45,894 nucleotides of DNA from an uncultured Clostridia bacterium (lineage in GTDB: Bacteria; Bacillota; Clostridia; Oscillospirales; Acutalibacteraceae). This document shows, in pieces, positions 8,117 through 16,339 of the stretch. The stretch lies in the NCBI GenBank assembly GCA_937901145.1, contig CALCHE010000146.1, positions 1 through 45,894 on the forward strand, written 5' to 3'. The notes under the pieces are model-generated. The model was not told where the DNA came from. It searched no databases and saw only the letters and a list, made by a program, of their open reading frames with translations. A program made the position numbers and the translations under genes. The stretch's first letter is position 1, and each line of letters opens with the position of its first letter.

Positions 8117-8780
8117 TTCCCCACACCACCTTAATATATTTCGGATTTTTTGTGTCGATTTCTATTTTTTCTCTTATTCGTCTGATGTGTACCGTAACTG
8201 TTTTTTCCGTGGAGAAGGCATTTTCGTTCCAGACATTTTCGTAAATCTGATTTGAGGAAAGCGTCTTATCCATATTAATCATCATATATTCCATTATCTT
8301 GTACTCTGTGGCCGTAAGCCTGACCTCTTCACCGTCCAGAGTAACCTTTTTCGCTTCAAGGTCAATGGAAAGACCGCCCGTGGTAAGAACATTTTCTTTT
8401 TTTATCACTGACCCCAGAGAAACATATCTTCTTATCTGACTTTTCACTCTCGCACATAATTCGAGAGGACTGAAGGGTTTGGTAACATAATCGTCACCAC
8501 CGAAGCCGAGACCTGCTATCTTGTCCGTATCCTCGCTTTTAGCTGAAAGAAAGATAATGGGAACATTACTTTTTTCCCTGATTTTCAGTGTGGCGTTTAT
8601 TCCGTCCATAACAGGCATCATCACGTCCATAATAATGCAGTGTACCTCTTCCTTTTCAGTGATTTCCACAGCCTGTTTTCCGTTAAGTGCCTTCACGGTC
8701 TCATAGCCCTCTGCCTTGAGATAGATTTCTATGGAGCGGACTATCGCCTCATCATCGTCACATACTAAAACTCTGTACAT
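8091..8780 (-). CDS. OmpR-family response regulator
   Basis: This 229-residue regulator has an N-terminal receiver domain (CDDDEA, phospho-acceptor Asp in IIMDVMMPVMDG, conserved Lys in VTKPFSP) and a C-terminal winged helix (TVTVHIRRIREKIE, YIKVVWGIGYRIE). The start at 8780 has an AGGAGAGG site. It is upstream of and overlaps the large kinase, so the two form a two-component system. The stimulus is unknown. Targets may include its own divergent intergenic region toward the oxaloacetate decarboxylase operon, but that is only inference from position. Confidence 0.92.
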   Translation of the reverse strand: MYRVLVCDDDEAIVRSIEIYLKAEGYETVKALNGKQAVEITEKEEVHCIIMDVMMPVMDGINATLKIREKSNVPIIFLSAKSEDTDKIAGLGFGGDDYVTKPFSPLELCARVKSQIRRYVSLGSVIKKENVLTTGGLSIDLEAKKVTLDGEEVRLTATEYKIMEYMMINMDKTLSSNQIYENVWNENAFSTEKTVTVHIRRIREKIEIDTKNPKYIKVVWGIGYRIEKI

Positions 8781-8966
8781 AAAATACCTCTCCTTTCACG
8801 GTACAGTTATATCATAAAGCATCACTTTTAAAACTTACGAAAGTAATTATAACAAATTTATTACATTTATAAAAGGGTGTATATTTTATTTTCCGCCAAA
8901 TAAAACAGGTAAGAAACGGCAATACTGATAAATAATTCTTCAAAAAAGTAAAAAACTGTTGAAATC

Positions 8967-8994
8967 TTGACATTTTTTGTGTATTATATAAAAT
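8967..8994 (+). promoter_or_regulatory. Promoter of the oxaloacetate decarboxylase operon
   Basis: Perfect -35 TTGACA (8967-8972), a 16-nt spacer and TAAAAT (8989-8994), about 80 nt upstream of the first gene. The 8781-9076 gap is otherwise AT-rich with no other clear element. Confidence 0.65.
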
Positions 8995-9076
8995 AGCAAA
9001 TTTTTTACATTAATAATGTGTTTTCGAAAAAGAAAAACAAGCTTTTGCTTACAGAAATAAGAACAGAGGTGGTATT

Positions 9077-10453
9077 TTGAAAGTACAATTCACAGAAACA
9101 ATCCTTCGTGATGCTAATCAGTCCCTTATCGCCACAAGAATGGGCTTCGAGGAATTCGAGGCTATTCTCGCTGAGCTTGACAAGGCTGGCTACTACTCAC
9201 TCGAATGCTGGGGAGGTGCGACCTTCGACTCCTGTCTTCGTTATCTCAATGAAGATCCCTGGGAGAGACTCAGAAAAATCCGTAAAGCTTGCCCCAACAC
9301 AAAGCTCCAGATGCTCCTTCGCGGACAGAACCTTTTAGGCTACAAGCACTATCCCGACGATGTGGTACGTGCCTTCATCAGAAAGAGTGTAGAAAACGGC
9401 ATCGACATCATCCGTATCTTCGACGCACTCAATGACCTTCGCAATATCGAGGTAGCAGTAGATGAAACCCTTAAATGCGGTGCTCATCCCTCCGGTACTA
9501 TCTGCTACACACTTTCTCCCATCCATAATCTGGAAAACTATGTTCAGCTTTCAAAGGATATGGAAAAAATGGGTGTCAAGTCCATCTGTATCAAGGATAT
9601 GGCGGGTATTATGGGTCCCCAGGAGGCTTATGACCTCGTAAAGGCTATAAAGGCAGAGGTAAAGCTTCCCGTAGTAGTACACACCCATTCCACCACCGGT
9701 CTCGGCGCCCTTACTCTTCAGAAGGCAGTTGAGGCAGGTGCAGACGTTATCGACACCGCTATTTCCTGCTTCTCAGGCGGTACATCACAGCCTCCCACGG
9801 AAACTCTTGTCTATGCTTTACAGCAGCAGGGCTATGAGGTTGACGTGAAGATGGATTCTCTCAAAAAGATAAACGATTTCTTCAAGCCCGTCAGAGCAAA
9901 GGCTCTCGAAAGCGGTCTTCTCAATCCCGTTGTTTTAGCTACAGACACAGACGCTCTCCTTTATCAGGTTCCCGGCGGTATGCTTTCAAACCTTGTAGCT
10001 CAGCTCACAGCCGCAGGCAAGCTCGACAAGTTCGAAGAGGTTCTTCTCGAAGTGCCCAGAGTACGTAAGGATCTCGGCTATCCTCCCCTCGTAACTCCCC
10101 TCAGTCAGATGGTAGGCGTTCAGGCTACCTCAAACGTTCTTAACGGCGAAAGATACAAAAATATTTCAAAGGAAATCAGAAACTATTTCTTCGGCTTCTA
10201 CGGCAAAGCTCCCGGTGAGGTTGATAAGGATCTTGCCGCTAAAATTTTAGGTGACGAAACTCCCGTAACCTGCCGCTTCGCTGATACTCTTGAACCCTAT
10301 TTCGAAAAAGCTAAGGAAGAAATCGGCGCTAAGGCAAAGAGCGACGAGGATGTTCTTTCATACATCGCATTCCCCACTCAGGCAGAGGCCTTCTTTGACA
10401 AGCGTGACGAAAGAGCAAGAAACACCTTCAGCTACACCATTAAAGAGATATAA
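9077..10453 (+). CDS. oadA: Oxaloacetate decarboxylase alpha (carboxyltransferase) subunit
   Basis: This 458-residue HMGL/PYC-like carboxyltransferase moves the carboxyl group of oxaloacetate to biotin. Metal ligands Asp12 (RDANQS), His202 and His204 (VHTHSTTG) are visible, as is the carbamylated Lys173 (CIKDMAG). Unlike full-length OadA it ends before a biotin domain, which is encoded separately two genes on. The start is TTG at 9077, preceded by AGAGGTGG. It is the first gene of a four-gene operon with a membrane beta subunit, so it belongs to a sodium-pumping complex rather than to pyruvate carboxylase. A methylmalonyl-CoA decarboxylase is unlikely because the alpha subunit is of the OadA/PycB type. 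Confidence 0.9.
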   Translation: MKVQFTETILRDANQSLIATRMGFEEFEAILAELDKAGYYSLECWGGATFDSCLRYLNEDPWERLRKIRKACPNTKLQMLLRGQNLLGYKHYPDDVVRAFIRKSVENGIDIIRIFDALNDLRNIEVAVDETLKCGAHPSGTICYTLSPIHNLENYVQLSKDMEKMGVKSICIKDMAGIMGPQEAYDLVKAIKAEVKLPVVVHTHSTTGLGALTLQKAVEAGADVIDTAISCFSGGTSQPPTETLVYALQQQGYEVDVKMDSLKKINDFFKPVRAKALESGLLNPVVLATDTDALLYQVPGGMLSNLVAQLTAAGKLDKFEEVLLEVPRVRKDLGYPPLVTPLSQMVGVQATSNVLNGERYKNISKEIRNYFFGFYGKAPGEVDKDLAAKILGDETPVTCRFADTLEPYFEKAKEEIGAKAKSDEDVLSYIAFPTQAEAFFDKRDERARNTFSYTIKEI

Positions 10454-10465
10454 GGAGGCATAAAA

Positions 10466-10813
10466 ATGGAATTCACACTTACTGATGCTCTTGCCACCTC
10501 TTTAATCGGTATTACCACCGTTATTCTCATTCTTGCTATCATCGCAGTTCTCATTCTCCTTGTTTCCAAGGTTATCAGAGCCATCGAAGGAAAAACTGCC
10601 AAGGCACCCGCCGAAACCAAAACAGCTGCACCCGTAGCTGCACCTGCAGGTGTGCCTATGCCCGCAGGTATGAATCAGGGTCAGCTCGAGCTTATCGACA
10701 CAGACGAAAAAACTGCCGCAGTTATTATGGCTATCGTAAGTAATAAAAGCGGTATTCCCCTTAACAGACTTTCATTCAAGTCAATTAAATTACTGGAGGA
10801 CGAAAAGAAATGA
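10466..10813 (+). CDS. oadG: Oxaloacetate decarboxylase gamma subunit
   Basis: This 115-residue protein has one N-terminal membrane helix (about residues 12-36), then an Ala/Pro-rich linker and a short C-terminal domain (TDEKTAAVIMAIVS). This matches OadG-type subunits, which anchor the alpha subunit to the beta subunit and assist assembly. It begins 12 nt after oadA behind an AAGGAGG site, and its stop overlaps the biotin carrier start by four bases. Confidence 0.82.
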   Translation: MEFTLTDALATSLIGITTVILILAIIAVLILLVSKVIRAIEGKTAKAPAETKTAAPVAAPAGVPMPAGMNQGQLELIDTDEKTAAVIMAIVSNKSGIPLNRLSFKSIKLLEDEKK

Positions 10814-11181
10814 AATATGTAGTTACCTTAAACGGAAAAAATTATGAGGTTGAAGTAACAGAGAGCGATGCAGTTCTCTTAAACGTAACAGATGCCGCTC
10901 CCGTGGCACCTGTAGCAGCACCCGTAGCCGATCCTGCAGCACCCGCTGCCGCCGCAGCTCCCTCCGCTTCAGGCACAAATGTACCCTCACCCATGCCCGG
11001 CACTATTCTCAGTGTTAATGTAGCTGCAGGACAGGCAGTAAAGACAGGCGAGGTTCTTCTCGTTCTCGAAGCTATGAAAATGGAAAACGACATCGTGGCT
11101 CCCTGTGACGGCACTGTTAAGCAGGTGCTCGTTTCCAAGGGCTCCACAGTAAACACAGACGACGTTCTCGTTGTTATCTGA
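10810..11181 (+). CDS. Biotin carrier protein of the decarboxylase
   Basis: This 123-residue protein has an Ala/Pro-rich flexible linker (residues 28-55) and a C-terminal biotinyl domain with the EAMKM motif (biotinyl Lys90) and the hairpin SPMPGTILSV. It shuttles the carboxyl group from the alpha subunit to the membrane beta subunit, where decarboxylation drives sodium export. The ATGA overlap with the gamma gene indicates coupled translation. Confidence 0.9.
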   Translation: MKYVVTLNGKNYEVEVTESDAVLLNVTDAAPVAPVAAPVADPAAPAAAAAPSASGTNVPSPMPGTILSVNVAAGQAVKTGEVLLVLEAMKMENDIVAPCDGTVKQVLVSKGSTVNTDDVLVVI

Positions 11182-11217
11182 TTCCCCCTGTTATAAAAAG
11201 AAAGGAGTTTTTCTCAA

Positions 11218-12408
11218 ATGATTAAAGATGTCCTTATCGGCTTGTGGGAATCATCAGGCTTTTACGCCCTCTTTGCTGACGGAACATTCCTGTGGCAGAA
11301 TCTTGTTATGATTCTCGTCTCATTCGTTCTTTTATATTTCGCTATCGCAAAGAAGTGTGAGCCTCTTCTCCTCGTTCCCATCGCCTTCGGTATTCTTCTG
11401 GCTAACCTTCCCGGTGCAGGTCTCATGGACGACCCTACGGGACTTATGGATACATCAAACATAGTAGAAGGTGCACACTGGTACGATTCAGGTGTTCTGA
11501 GACTTATTTATGCAGGTGTTAAATCGAGTATTTTCCCCTGTCTTATCTTCCTCGGCATCGGATGTATGACCGACTTCGGTCCCCTTCTTTCAAACCCCGT
11601 ATCCCTTCTCCTCGGTGCAGCAGCACAGCTCGGTATCTATGTTGCTTTCATTATCGCAATTGTGCTCGGCTTTACTCCCCAGGAAGCAGCATCAATCGCT
11701 ATCATCGGCGGTGCAGACGGCCCGACTGCTATCTTCCTTACAGGTAAATTAGCAGGTCACCTCTTAGGACCCATCGCTGTTGCAGCTTATTCCTATATGG
11801 CGCTTATCCCCTTCATTCAGCCCCCCATTATGAAGGCTCTTACCACAGAAAAAGAGAGAAAGGTAGAAATGAAGCAGCTGCGTAAGGTCAGCAAGGTGGA
11901 AAAAATCGTTTTCCCCGTAGTTGTTCTCGTTATTTGTGCATTCATTCTTCCCTCTGTTGCTCCCCTTCTCGGTATGCTTATGCTCGGTAACCTTTTCAAA
12001 GAATGCGGTGTTGTTGACCGTCTTTCCGACACAGCACAGAACGCTCTTATGAACATCGTTACTATTATGCTCGGTCTTACAGTAGGTGCTACCACCAACG
12101 GTCAGACCTTCCTTAAGCCCGAAACTCTCAAGATAGTTGTTTTAGGTCTCGTAGCCTTCTGCTTCTCTACTGTAGGCGGTCTTCTCTTCGGTAAGCTTCT
12201 TTATGTCATTACCGGCGGTAAGGTTAACCCTCTCATCGGTTCAGCAGGTGTTTCCGCCGTTCCTATGGCTGCCCGTGTTTCACAGAACGAAGGCAGAAAG
12301 TACAATCCCAAAAACTTCCTTCTTATGCACGCTATGGGTCCCAATGTAGCAGGTGTTATCGGCTCTGCCGTTGCTGCAGGCTTCCTGCTTGCGATGTTCG
12401 GAAATTAA
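11218..12408 (+). CDS. oadB: Sodium-translocating decarboxylase beta subunit
   Basis: This 396-residue polytopic membrane protein is of the OadB/GcdB/MmdB family. The hallmark IIGGADGPTAIF (residues 162-173) contains Asp167, equivalent to the sodium-binding Asp of Klebsiella OadB. The C-terminal part has the conserved NPLIGSAGVSAVPMAARVSQ and the GPNVAGVIGSA helix. It decarboxylates carboxybiotin and exports Na+. It is preceded by AAAGGAG and is the last gene of the operon, with a strong terminator downstream. Confidence 0.93.
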   Translation: MIKDVLIGLWESSGFYALFADGTFLWQNLVMILVSFVLLYFAIAKKCEPLLLVPIAFGILLANLPGAGLMDDPTGLMDTSNIVEGAHWYDSGVLRLIYAGVKSSIFPCLIFLGIGCMTDFGPLLSNPVSLLLGAAAQLGIYVAFIIAIVLGFTPQEAASIAIIGGADGPTAIFLTGKLAGHLLGPIAVAAYSYMALIPFIQPPIMKALTTEKERKVEMKQLRKVSKVEKIVFPVVVLVICAFILPSVAPLLGMLMLGNLFKECGVVDRLSDTAQNALMNIVTIMLGLTVGATTNGQTFLKPETLKIVVLGLVAFCFSTVGGLLFGKLLYVITGGKVNPLIGSAGVSAVPMAARVSQNEGRKYNPKNFLLMHAMGPNVAGVIGSAVAAGFLLAMFGN

Positions 12409-12490
12409 AAGAACGCTAAATGCAAAACAGCGGATAAAATTTAATATAACGGAAAGTTATATTCCGCACCGAAAATCTTAATAAAGGTTA

Positions 12491-12529
12491 ATCCCCACAG
12501 AGATTTATGGTTCTCTGTGGGGAATTTTT
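12491..12529. terminator. Bidirectional terminator after the decarboxylase operon
   Basis: CCCCACAGAG / CTCTGTGGGG (12493-12502 and 12513-12522) is followed by AATTTTTC on the plus strand. It sits between convergent genes. Confidence 0.85.
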
Positions 12530-12543
12530 CATATGTGAGAAAA

Positions 12544-13452
12544 TTATCCTTCTCTATATTCCTTTAAGGTGAAGGTTCCGTTGCCGTCATCGTCGAAGGT
12601 CACATCGATTACACCGACTTCCTTGGTGCCGTCGATATATTCAACAGTAAAGGTGATGGTATCTTTAAAAGTTGAAAGCAGTATGTCGGGATTATCGTTT
12701 ATGGCGTTGTCGAGCTTATCAGAGTTTCTCCAAAGAAAACCGTTACTGTCATTATACTTGTCTGCAGTTATGGTTATATCCTTTCCGTGCGGAATTGTCA
12801 GTATTCCGCTTTCCTCGGCTTCTTCAAAGTTCAGAGGAGCATCATATGCAATGTATCCCCATTCAGTTGAATTTTTTACATTGATTAATTTCAGGTTTTC
12901 TTTATCTTTTATATCCAGAACTATCTTATTACACATCACTTCTGTAAAAATAATATTCTCAAAGCCGCCTCTTATACAACCCTGAGCAGATTCGAACTGT
13001 GAAGATGAGCTGTTTATAACGGTATCCTCAAATGTATTACTGAGTTTCTTCAGCTCTTTCTGTTTTTCACTTTCACTCATACCTCTTATATCCATAACGG
13101 AAATTTTGTAAACAAAAGGAAATTCCTCGTTAAGCTTCAAAGTTTTTTTCTCACTTGGAGCATTTTCCGATTCCACAGCACCTGCTACCATAATAAAGGG
13201 AGTTATCTGTCTTAGATTTTGCTGACTCGTTTGCGTCTGACCATCCGTAGTTGGAGCAACCGCCGGCGAAGACGGATAAAGGCCGAACATTATTGCCAAA
13301 ACAAGGCTAAGTGCCAGTACTCCTGCCGCAATCTTACCCCAAGCTCCCGAATGTGTTTTTTTCGGTATGCTTTTTGCTTTAAGTCTCGTTTTCATATAAG
13401 GGTCAGGCTCAATAATATCAAATGATTTTATCAGGTCATCTTTGTTTATCAT
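12544..13452 (-). CDS. Putative anti-sigma factor (single-pass membrane protein)
   Basis: This 302-residue protein has a roughly 42-residue basic cytosolic N-terminus, one membrane helix (IAAGVLALSLVLAIMFGL) and a roughly 235-residue outer domain with a Ser/Thr-rich stalk. Its ATG overlaps the stop of the upstream ECF sigma gene by four bases. That arrangement is typical of a sigma/anti-sigma pair, in which the cytosolic tail holds the sigma factor until the outer domain senses a signal. I see no ZAS zinc motif, so the family assignment rests mainly on context and topology. DUF4179-type proteins have a similar layout. Confidence 0.65.
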   Translation of the reverse strand: MINKDDLIKSFDIIEPDPYMKTRLKAKSIPKKTHSGAWGKIAAGVLALSLVLAIMFGLYPSSPAVAPTTDGQTQTSQQNLRQITPFIMVAGAVESENAPSEKKTLKLNEEFPFVYKISVMDIRGMSESEKQKELKKLSNTFEDTVINSSSSQFESAQGCIRGGFENIIFTEVMCNKIVLDIKDKENLKLINVKNSTEWGYIAYDAPLNFEEAEESGILTIPHGKDITITADKYNDSNGFLWRNSDKLDNAINDNPDILLSTFKDTITFTVEYIDGTKEVGVIDVTFDDDGNGTFTLKEYREG

Positions 13453-13931
13453 ACATAATCCTCCAATTCTAATTTTAGTATTTCTCTGCTTCGTTTAAGT
13501 CGCATTTTAACTGCCGATTTACTTGTTTTCAATATTTTTGAAATTTCATCAGTTGAGTAGCCGTAGTAGTAATATAAAATTACGGAAGATTTATATTTTT
13601 CCGGCAATTCCATAATCTTTCTCAGAATATCCGTTGCTTCTGCTCCGTCATTCATAACAGTGTAGTCTATATCTTCAAGAGAAATATTTTTTCGTGATAC
13701 CCTTTTAATGTAATCAAGACTTCTGTTCTGAGTCACTCTGATAAACCAGGCTTTTTCGTGTTCTTTGTCCTTAAAAGAATATCTTCCCGAAAGATACTTC
13801 ATAAAAACATCCTGTAAAATATCCTCTGCATCAGCTGAATTTCCCACATAGAGATAAGCCATCTTATAAAGCATTTTACCGTAATCATTATATTTACTTT
13901 CAAATTCTTTTTCGAGATCCCGTTTATTCAT
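13449..13931 (-). CDS. ECF-type RNA polymerase sigma factor
   Basis: This 160-residue sigma-70 family protein has region 2 at its N-terminus (KMAYLYVGNSADAEDILQDV and AWFIRVTQNRSLDYIKR) and region 4 helix-turn-helix at its C-terminus (YYYGYSTDEISKILKTS). It directs transcription in response to an envelope signal relayed by the overlapping membrane protein. A GGAGG-type site precedes ATG 13931. A candidate self-recognised promoter lies just upstream. Confidence 0.92.
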   Translation of the reverse strand: MNKRDLEKEFESKYNDYGKMLYKMAYLYVGNSADAEDILQDVFMKYLSGRYSFKDKEHEKAWFIRVTQNRSLDYIKRVSRKNISLEDIDYTVMNDGAEATDILRKIMELPEKYKSSVILYYYYGYSTDEISKILKTSKSAVKMRLKRSREILKLELEDYV

Positions 13932-13951
13932 AATAACCTCCTTTCACCTGT

Positions 13952-13980
13952 AAAACGATTGTGCAAGAGCTTCGGTCACA
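13952..13980 (-). promoter_or_regulatory. Candidate ECF-type promoter for the sigma/anti-sigma operon
   Basis: On the minus strand TGTGACC (13980-13974), a 16-nt gap and CGTTTT (13957-13952) resemble ECF promoters, with an AAC/ACC-type -35 and a CGT-type -10. No good sigma-A promoter is visible here, which suggests autoregulation. Confidence 0.4.
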
Positions 13981-13997
13981 AAATTTGTAAAAAAATC

Positions 13998-14021
13998 GGA
14001 CACGGCAAGCCGTGTCCCTAC
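13998..14021. repeat. REP-like palindrome with CCCTAC tail
   Basis: GGACACGGC-AA-GCCGTGTCC (13998-14017) is followed by CTAC. It shares the GTAGGG...CCC organisation with the two palindromes in the RAYT gene, so it may be a variant target of the same transposase. It lies between the ECF operon and the next minus-strand gene and could also form a transcript end. Confidence 0.6.
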
Positions 14022-14028
14022 TGTAGCA

Positions 14029-15432
14029 TTACTCAGGATAAACATAAGTATCTGAAAAGGCTTCATAATCTTTTACACTTATAATGTCAACACCTTTTTC
14101 CTTTAAAAGAGCTACCGTCTCTTCAAGTTCTTCATAAATGCTTATGATATAGCCTTCATAATCCTTGTCTACAACAATATATAATTCTTTGTTCTCATAC
14201 TCATCGGAATAAGTGTCATTTTCGGGGTCTGTATAACCTTCTATAAGGAAAAACTCCACTCTGTCATTTTCAAAGGGAAGAATTTCGTTTTCAGCCTGTG
14301 TTCCCACGTAAATTCCGCTGTCGTGAAGAGCAACGGTACAAACCTTAAAGAAATAGTTATAACCCACGCAAAGAATTATAACAGCGCAGAAAATTGCGGC
14401 CAATATGGCAGAGGCTCTCTTTTCCGCCTTTTTATCCTTTTCCGAAGCATAGACTTTTTTAATAAATAGCGCTTCTGAAATATGAAAAAAGATATATCTA
14501 TAGCTTATCAGAAGTATAAAAAAGCTGAACTGTGAGGACTCTCCGATTCCGAGCAATCTGTAAAGACCGTCTGAAAAAGACATAAAAGTAAGCTTCTCAA
14601 CGGCAATAAGAGTAAGAATGGACAGAATACCTCCTACTATATATGAAACAATTTCAATCCAAAGATTCTTTTTAGATTTTTTCTGCTGCTTTTTTATGCT
14701 TTCTTTAGCTTCGTCTGAAACAGGCTCATATCCGTTATTTTCCAGATGCTCATAAAGCCGCTGCTCAAAAACCGTAAGCTTTCCCTTTTTGCTTTTTCTT
14801 TTGAAATATTTGTCAAGCTCCTTATACTTATCAGAGTTTGCAAAGGTATATGCAGGATTTCCGTAACCAAGAAAATAAAGATTTATCTCATGCTTTTCTG
14901 CGTACTTTCTTAAATCCTCTTTCAGCTTGTCGGTGGTTATCTTTTTCGAAACCACGGACATATCGTGCTCATAATTATCCTTAAGGCTTTTCTGCAAAAG
15001 AAGATTCCCCGGAATATCAGCTATTTTATCGAGATTCTTTTCAATAAAGCCGAGAATTTTCCCCGTAGCCTCGGCTACATCCTCAGCATCCTGCAGGGTA
15101 TGAAAATCGAGTGTACCGAAATCCTTCGAATCAATTACATTATGTATATCATAGGGAGAAAAATAATAAGGCGAGAAAAAGAACTTGAAGCGAGTGAGAA
15201 TACTATAGCCTATCAGATTTTCCGTATCTTCAAAAAGCGGATAACCGAAAGTCAGATTATCACCGATATAAATGCTGATATCAAAGCCTTTGAAGGAAAC
15301 AGTTATGCTTTCCTCATTTGTCTCTTCATTAAAGACAAATCCCTTACAGTCCGCGCCGTTTCTCTGCGAAAAAAGTTTCACTTCATTCTCGATAATACCC
15401 GCATAATCTGAAACTATATCTTTCATAATCAC
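14029..15432 (-). CDS. Membrane protein of unknown function
   Basis: This 467-residue protein belongs to no family I recognise. Residues 1 to about 250 are soluble, charged and Lys-rich toward the end (KKQQKKSKKN). Three hydrophobic segments follow (about 252-278, 297-320 and 340-362), then a C-terminal domain of about 100 residues rich in Asp/Glu. There is no signal peptide. The first codon is GTG at 15432. An ATG two codons later (15426) is an alternative, and both share the AAAGG site. It is a single gene downstream of nothing co-directional. Confidence 0.6.
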   Translation of the reverse strand: MIMKDIVSDYAGIIENEVKLFSQRNGADCKGFVFNEETNEESITVSFKGFDISIYIGDNLTFGYPLFEDTENLIGYSILTRFKFFFSPYYFSPYDIHNVIDSKDFGTLDFHTLQDAEDVAEATGKILGFIEKNLDKIADIPGNLLLQKSLKDNYEHDMSVVSKKITTDKLKEDLRKYAEKHEINLYFLGYGNPAYTFANSDKYKELDKYFKRKSKKGKLTVFEQRLYEHLENNGYEPVSDEAKESIKKQQKKSKKNLWIEIVSYIVGGILSILTLIAVEKLTFMSFSDGLYRLLGIGESSQFSFFILLISYRYIFFHISEALFIKKVYASEKDKKAEKRASAILAAIFCAVIILCVGYNYFFKVCTVALHDSGIYVGTQAENEILPFENDRVEFFLIEGYTDPENDTYSDEYENKELYIVVDKDYEGYIISIYEELEETVALLKEKGVDIISVKDYEAFSDTYVYPE

Positions 15433-15565
15433 TTTTACCTTTCAAGTAAAGATTATTTTTCTTTGCAATACTATTAACGAATATAATACTGAAAAACTTA
15501 CATTAAAATTATATATTACAAATTCTGTGGACTATCATTCCCGTCCTCCGAAAACTTATCCCGCC

Positions 15566-15594
15566 ATTCTGCGTTCTGCACTCTGCATTCTGCA
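15566..15594. repeat. Heptameric tandem repeat, TTCTGCA type
   Basis: Four tandem 7-mers (ATTCTGC, GTTCTGC, ACTCTGC, ATTCTGC) plus ATT end one base before the fabG stop codon. The same TTCTGCA word occurs in the centre of the larger heptamer element at 25342-25417. Confidence 0.7.
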
Positions 15595-15595
15595 T

Positions 15596-16330
15596 TTATA
15601 TTCCGTATCCTCCGTCGACAGATATAACCTGTCCGGTAATAAACTCTGCCTTATCACCTGCGAGGAAACGGACAAGCTCTGCCACATCCTCACCTGTTCC
15701 TGCTCTTCCTACAGGAGTACAGTCGATTATCTCCTGAACGGCTTCTTCATCGAGGTTGCCGTTCATTTTAGTATCAATGAAGCCGGGAGCCACGCAGTTT
15801 ACGGTTATACCGCTGGGGCCGACCTCTTTGGCTAAAGCTTTGGTAAAACCGATAAGTCCTGATTTGGCAGCGCTGTAATGAACCTCACAGGAGGCACCGC
15901 TTATACCCCACATAGAGGAAATATTTATTATTCTCCCCCACTTTTCACTTATCATTGAGGGCAGAATTTCCTTAGTAAGGGAAAGAGCAGACATAAGATT
16001 TATATCTAAAACCTCTTTTATTTTCTTTTCGTCAGCCAACTGAAAAAGATTCTGATAGGCAACACCTGCATTATTGACGAGAATATCAATCTTGCCAAAG
16101 TGTGACAGTACTTTTTCTGCGAGAGCCTTTACTTCTTCGTCCCCGGTAAAATCTGCACCGAAAATTTCAGCCTTGACACCGAATTTACTTTCCAGCCTTT
16201 CAGCGATTTCTCCGGCTTTTTTGCCTGATGAGGAGTAGTGCAGAGCGAGATTATATCCGTCCTTTGCGAAAATCTCACATATCGCTTCACCTATACCGCC
16301 TGCGGCACCTGTTATTAAAACAGTTTTCAT
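15596..16330 (-). CDS. SDR-family oxidoreductase, FabG-like (3-oxoacyl-ACP reductase)
   Basis: This 244-residue short-chain dehydrogenase has the NAD(P) motif TGAAGGIG (residues 7-14), NNAG (86-89) and the catalytic Ser139, Tyr152 and Lys156 (YSAAK). The C-terminus GQVISVDGGYGI is typical of FabG. It would reduce 3-oxoacyl-ACP or a related ketone with NADPH. It starts 9 nt after mnmE and is cotranscribed with it. No fatty acid synthesis gene is nearby, so the true substrate is uncertain. Confidence 0.8.
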   Translation of the reverse strand: MKTVLITGAAGGIGEAICEIFAKDGYNLALHYSSSGKKAGEIAERLESKFGVKAEIFGADFTGDEEVKALAEKVLSHFGKIDILVNNAGVAYQNLFQLADEKKIKEVLDINLMSALSLTKEILPSMISEKWGRIINISSMWGISGASCEVHYSAAKSGLIGFTKALAKEVGPSGITVNCVAPGFIDTKMNGNLDEEAVQEIIDCTPVGRAGTGEDVAELVRFLAGDKAEFITGQVISVDGGYGI

Positions 16331-16339
16331 TTTATCACC

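Noticed and set aside
9077..12408. Methylmalonyl-CoA or glutaconyl-CoA decarboxylase
   Set aside because: The alpha subunit is an OadA/PycB-type carboxyltransferase with the HTH and KDMAG motifs, not a CoA-carboxyltransferase.
15566..15594. Heptamer tract as a CRISPR array
   Set aside because: Units are 7 bp without spacers; there are no cas genes in the window.
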